From Burkholderiaceae bacterium (GTDB taxonomy: Bacteria > Pseudomonadota > Gammaproteobacteria > Burkholderiales > Burkholderiaceae_D), in contig JAIELO010000358.1 in NCBI GenBank assembly GCA_019752915.1, positions 1 through 6,401 of the forward strand: a DNA stretch of 6,401 nucleotides, read 5' to 3'. This document shows, piece by piece, positions 6,149 to 6,401 of the stretch (within the stretch, counting starts at the first letter, position 1; each line of letters opens with the position of its first letter). Made by a program: the position numbers and the translations under genes. Below the pieces are notes generated by a model. It saw nothing but the letters and a program-made list of their open reading frames with translations, was not told the origin of the DNA and did no database searches.

Positions 6149-6233
6149 AGTCTCCATTTCTCCTTTGAAGTGGCTCGCTATACCATCAAACCATAATAAA
6201 TCGGCGCCAGAACGGCGCCACATGATGGAGACT
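6149..6233. repeat. 9-bp inverted repeat enclosing 67 bases
   Basis: AGTCTCCAT (6149-6157) and ATGGAGACT (6225-6233) are exact reverse complements. The enclosed 67 bases include the CATAAT box and the tandem CGGCGCCA pair. It could fold as a long-range mRNA stem that hides the GGAGA ribosome-site-like sequence at 6227-6231, or be the ends of a small repeat element. Confidence 0.35.
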
Positions 6234-6376
6234 CAACCCATGCATTCGCCTCGTTAGCCGCATCTGCCGCGTGTCCGCTCCATACCGGAGCGCTTCCAGT
6301 CAACCCCTTCCGATCAGGTGCCCATCGGCGGCGCCGGGGGATCGTTTTGCTCTCATTACTCTACAGGAAACCTGGA

Positions 6377-6401
6377 ATGAACCTGAATGTTTCAAGATTG
6401 T
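6377..6401 (+). CDS. Possible start of a further gene, cut by the window edge
   Basis: An ATG at 6377 lies six bases after AGGAAA (6365-6370) and opens eight codons (MNLNVSRL) to the window edge. The spacing is good, but eight codons cannot identify a product. The dyad-rich region upstream fits a regulated gene here. Confidence 0.35.

Larger units (their letters stand above)
6097..6376. promoter_or_regulatory. Non-coding, dyad-rich region upstream of a possible next gene
   Basis: No gene of convincing length is seen in these 280 bases. They hold a perfect 17-bp dyad (6120-6136), a 9-bp inverted repeat (6149-6157 with 6225-6233), a tandem CGGCGCCA pair (6202-6209, 6213-6220), a CATAAT box (6192-6197), and a second copy of ATCGGCGGCGCCG (6324-6336). 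The mix looks like a regulated promoter region for a gene to the right, or the scar of a lost gene. Confidence 0.4.

Noticed and set aside
6257..6376. Open frames across the right-hand non-coding region (e.g. SIPERFQSTPSDQ...)
   Set aside because: No start with a ribosome site, no recognisable motif, and the frame stops right at the ATG of the possible next gene.

Overview
The window is GC-rich (roughly 60% by eye), with a strong preference for G/C in third codon positions, and looks like accessory DNA from a proteobacterium (alpha or beta; I cannot settle which). It has two parts. The left part (about 1-1330) is insertion-sequence debris. The right part (about 1330-6401) is a small catabolic cluster built around a Rieske aromatic oxygenase.

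Left part. An IS6-family element (165-987) has both terminal inverted repeats. Its DDE transposase is split by a single missing base near position 438. No 8-bp target duplication flanks it. It abuts two truncated minus-strand fragments: one resembling the N-terminal domain of a leucyl aminopeptidase (1-164), and one unrecognised (988-1179). The second fragment runs into a stretch (1142-1167) that resembles an IS21-family end. This looks like a junction made by IS-mediated rearrangement rather than a simple insertion.

Right part. A TetR/AcrR-type regulator (1332-1937, minus) is transcribed divergently from an apparent operon. The operon encodes a VanA/DdmC-type Rieske oxygenase (2164-3213), its VanB-type reductase (3229-4185) and a short EthD-like protein (4228-4485). 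The 226-bp divergent region holds a perfect GTGAGCG-C-CGCTCAC dyad just upstream of the oxygenase start, and a related GTGAGCAC element in the likely tetR promoter. These are good candidates for regulator binding sites. The EthD-like gene ends early, apparently at a nonsense codon, and is followed by a decayed reading frame (4487-4645) and about 250 bp without a gene. Next come a 12-helix MFS transporter (4898-6043) and a strong terminator-like hairpin (6071-6096). The last 300 bp is non-coding and rich in dyads; at its right edge a further gene may begin (6377).

How the genes may work together (inference). The reductase passes electrons from NAD(P)H through flavin and a plant-type 2Fe-2S centre to the Rieske centre of the oxygenase. 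The oxygenase would O-demethylate or hydroxylate a small aromatic compound. The MFS protein would import the substrate or export a product, and the TetR-type protein would sense substrate or product. The regulator type and the EthD-like companion differ from a textbook vanillate locus, so the substrate is left open.
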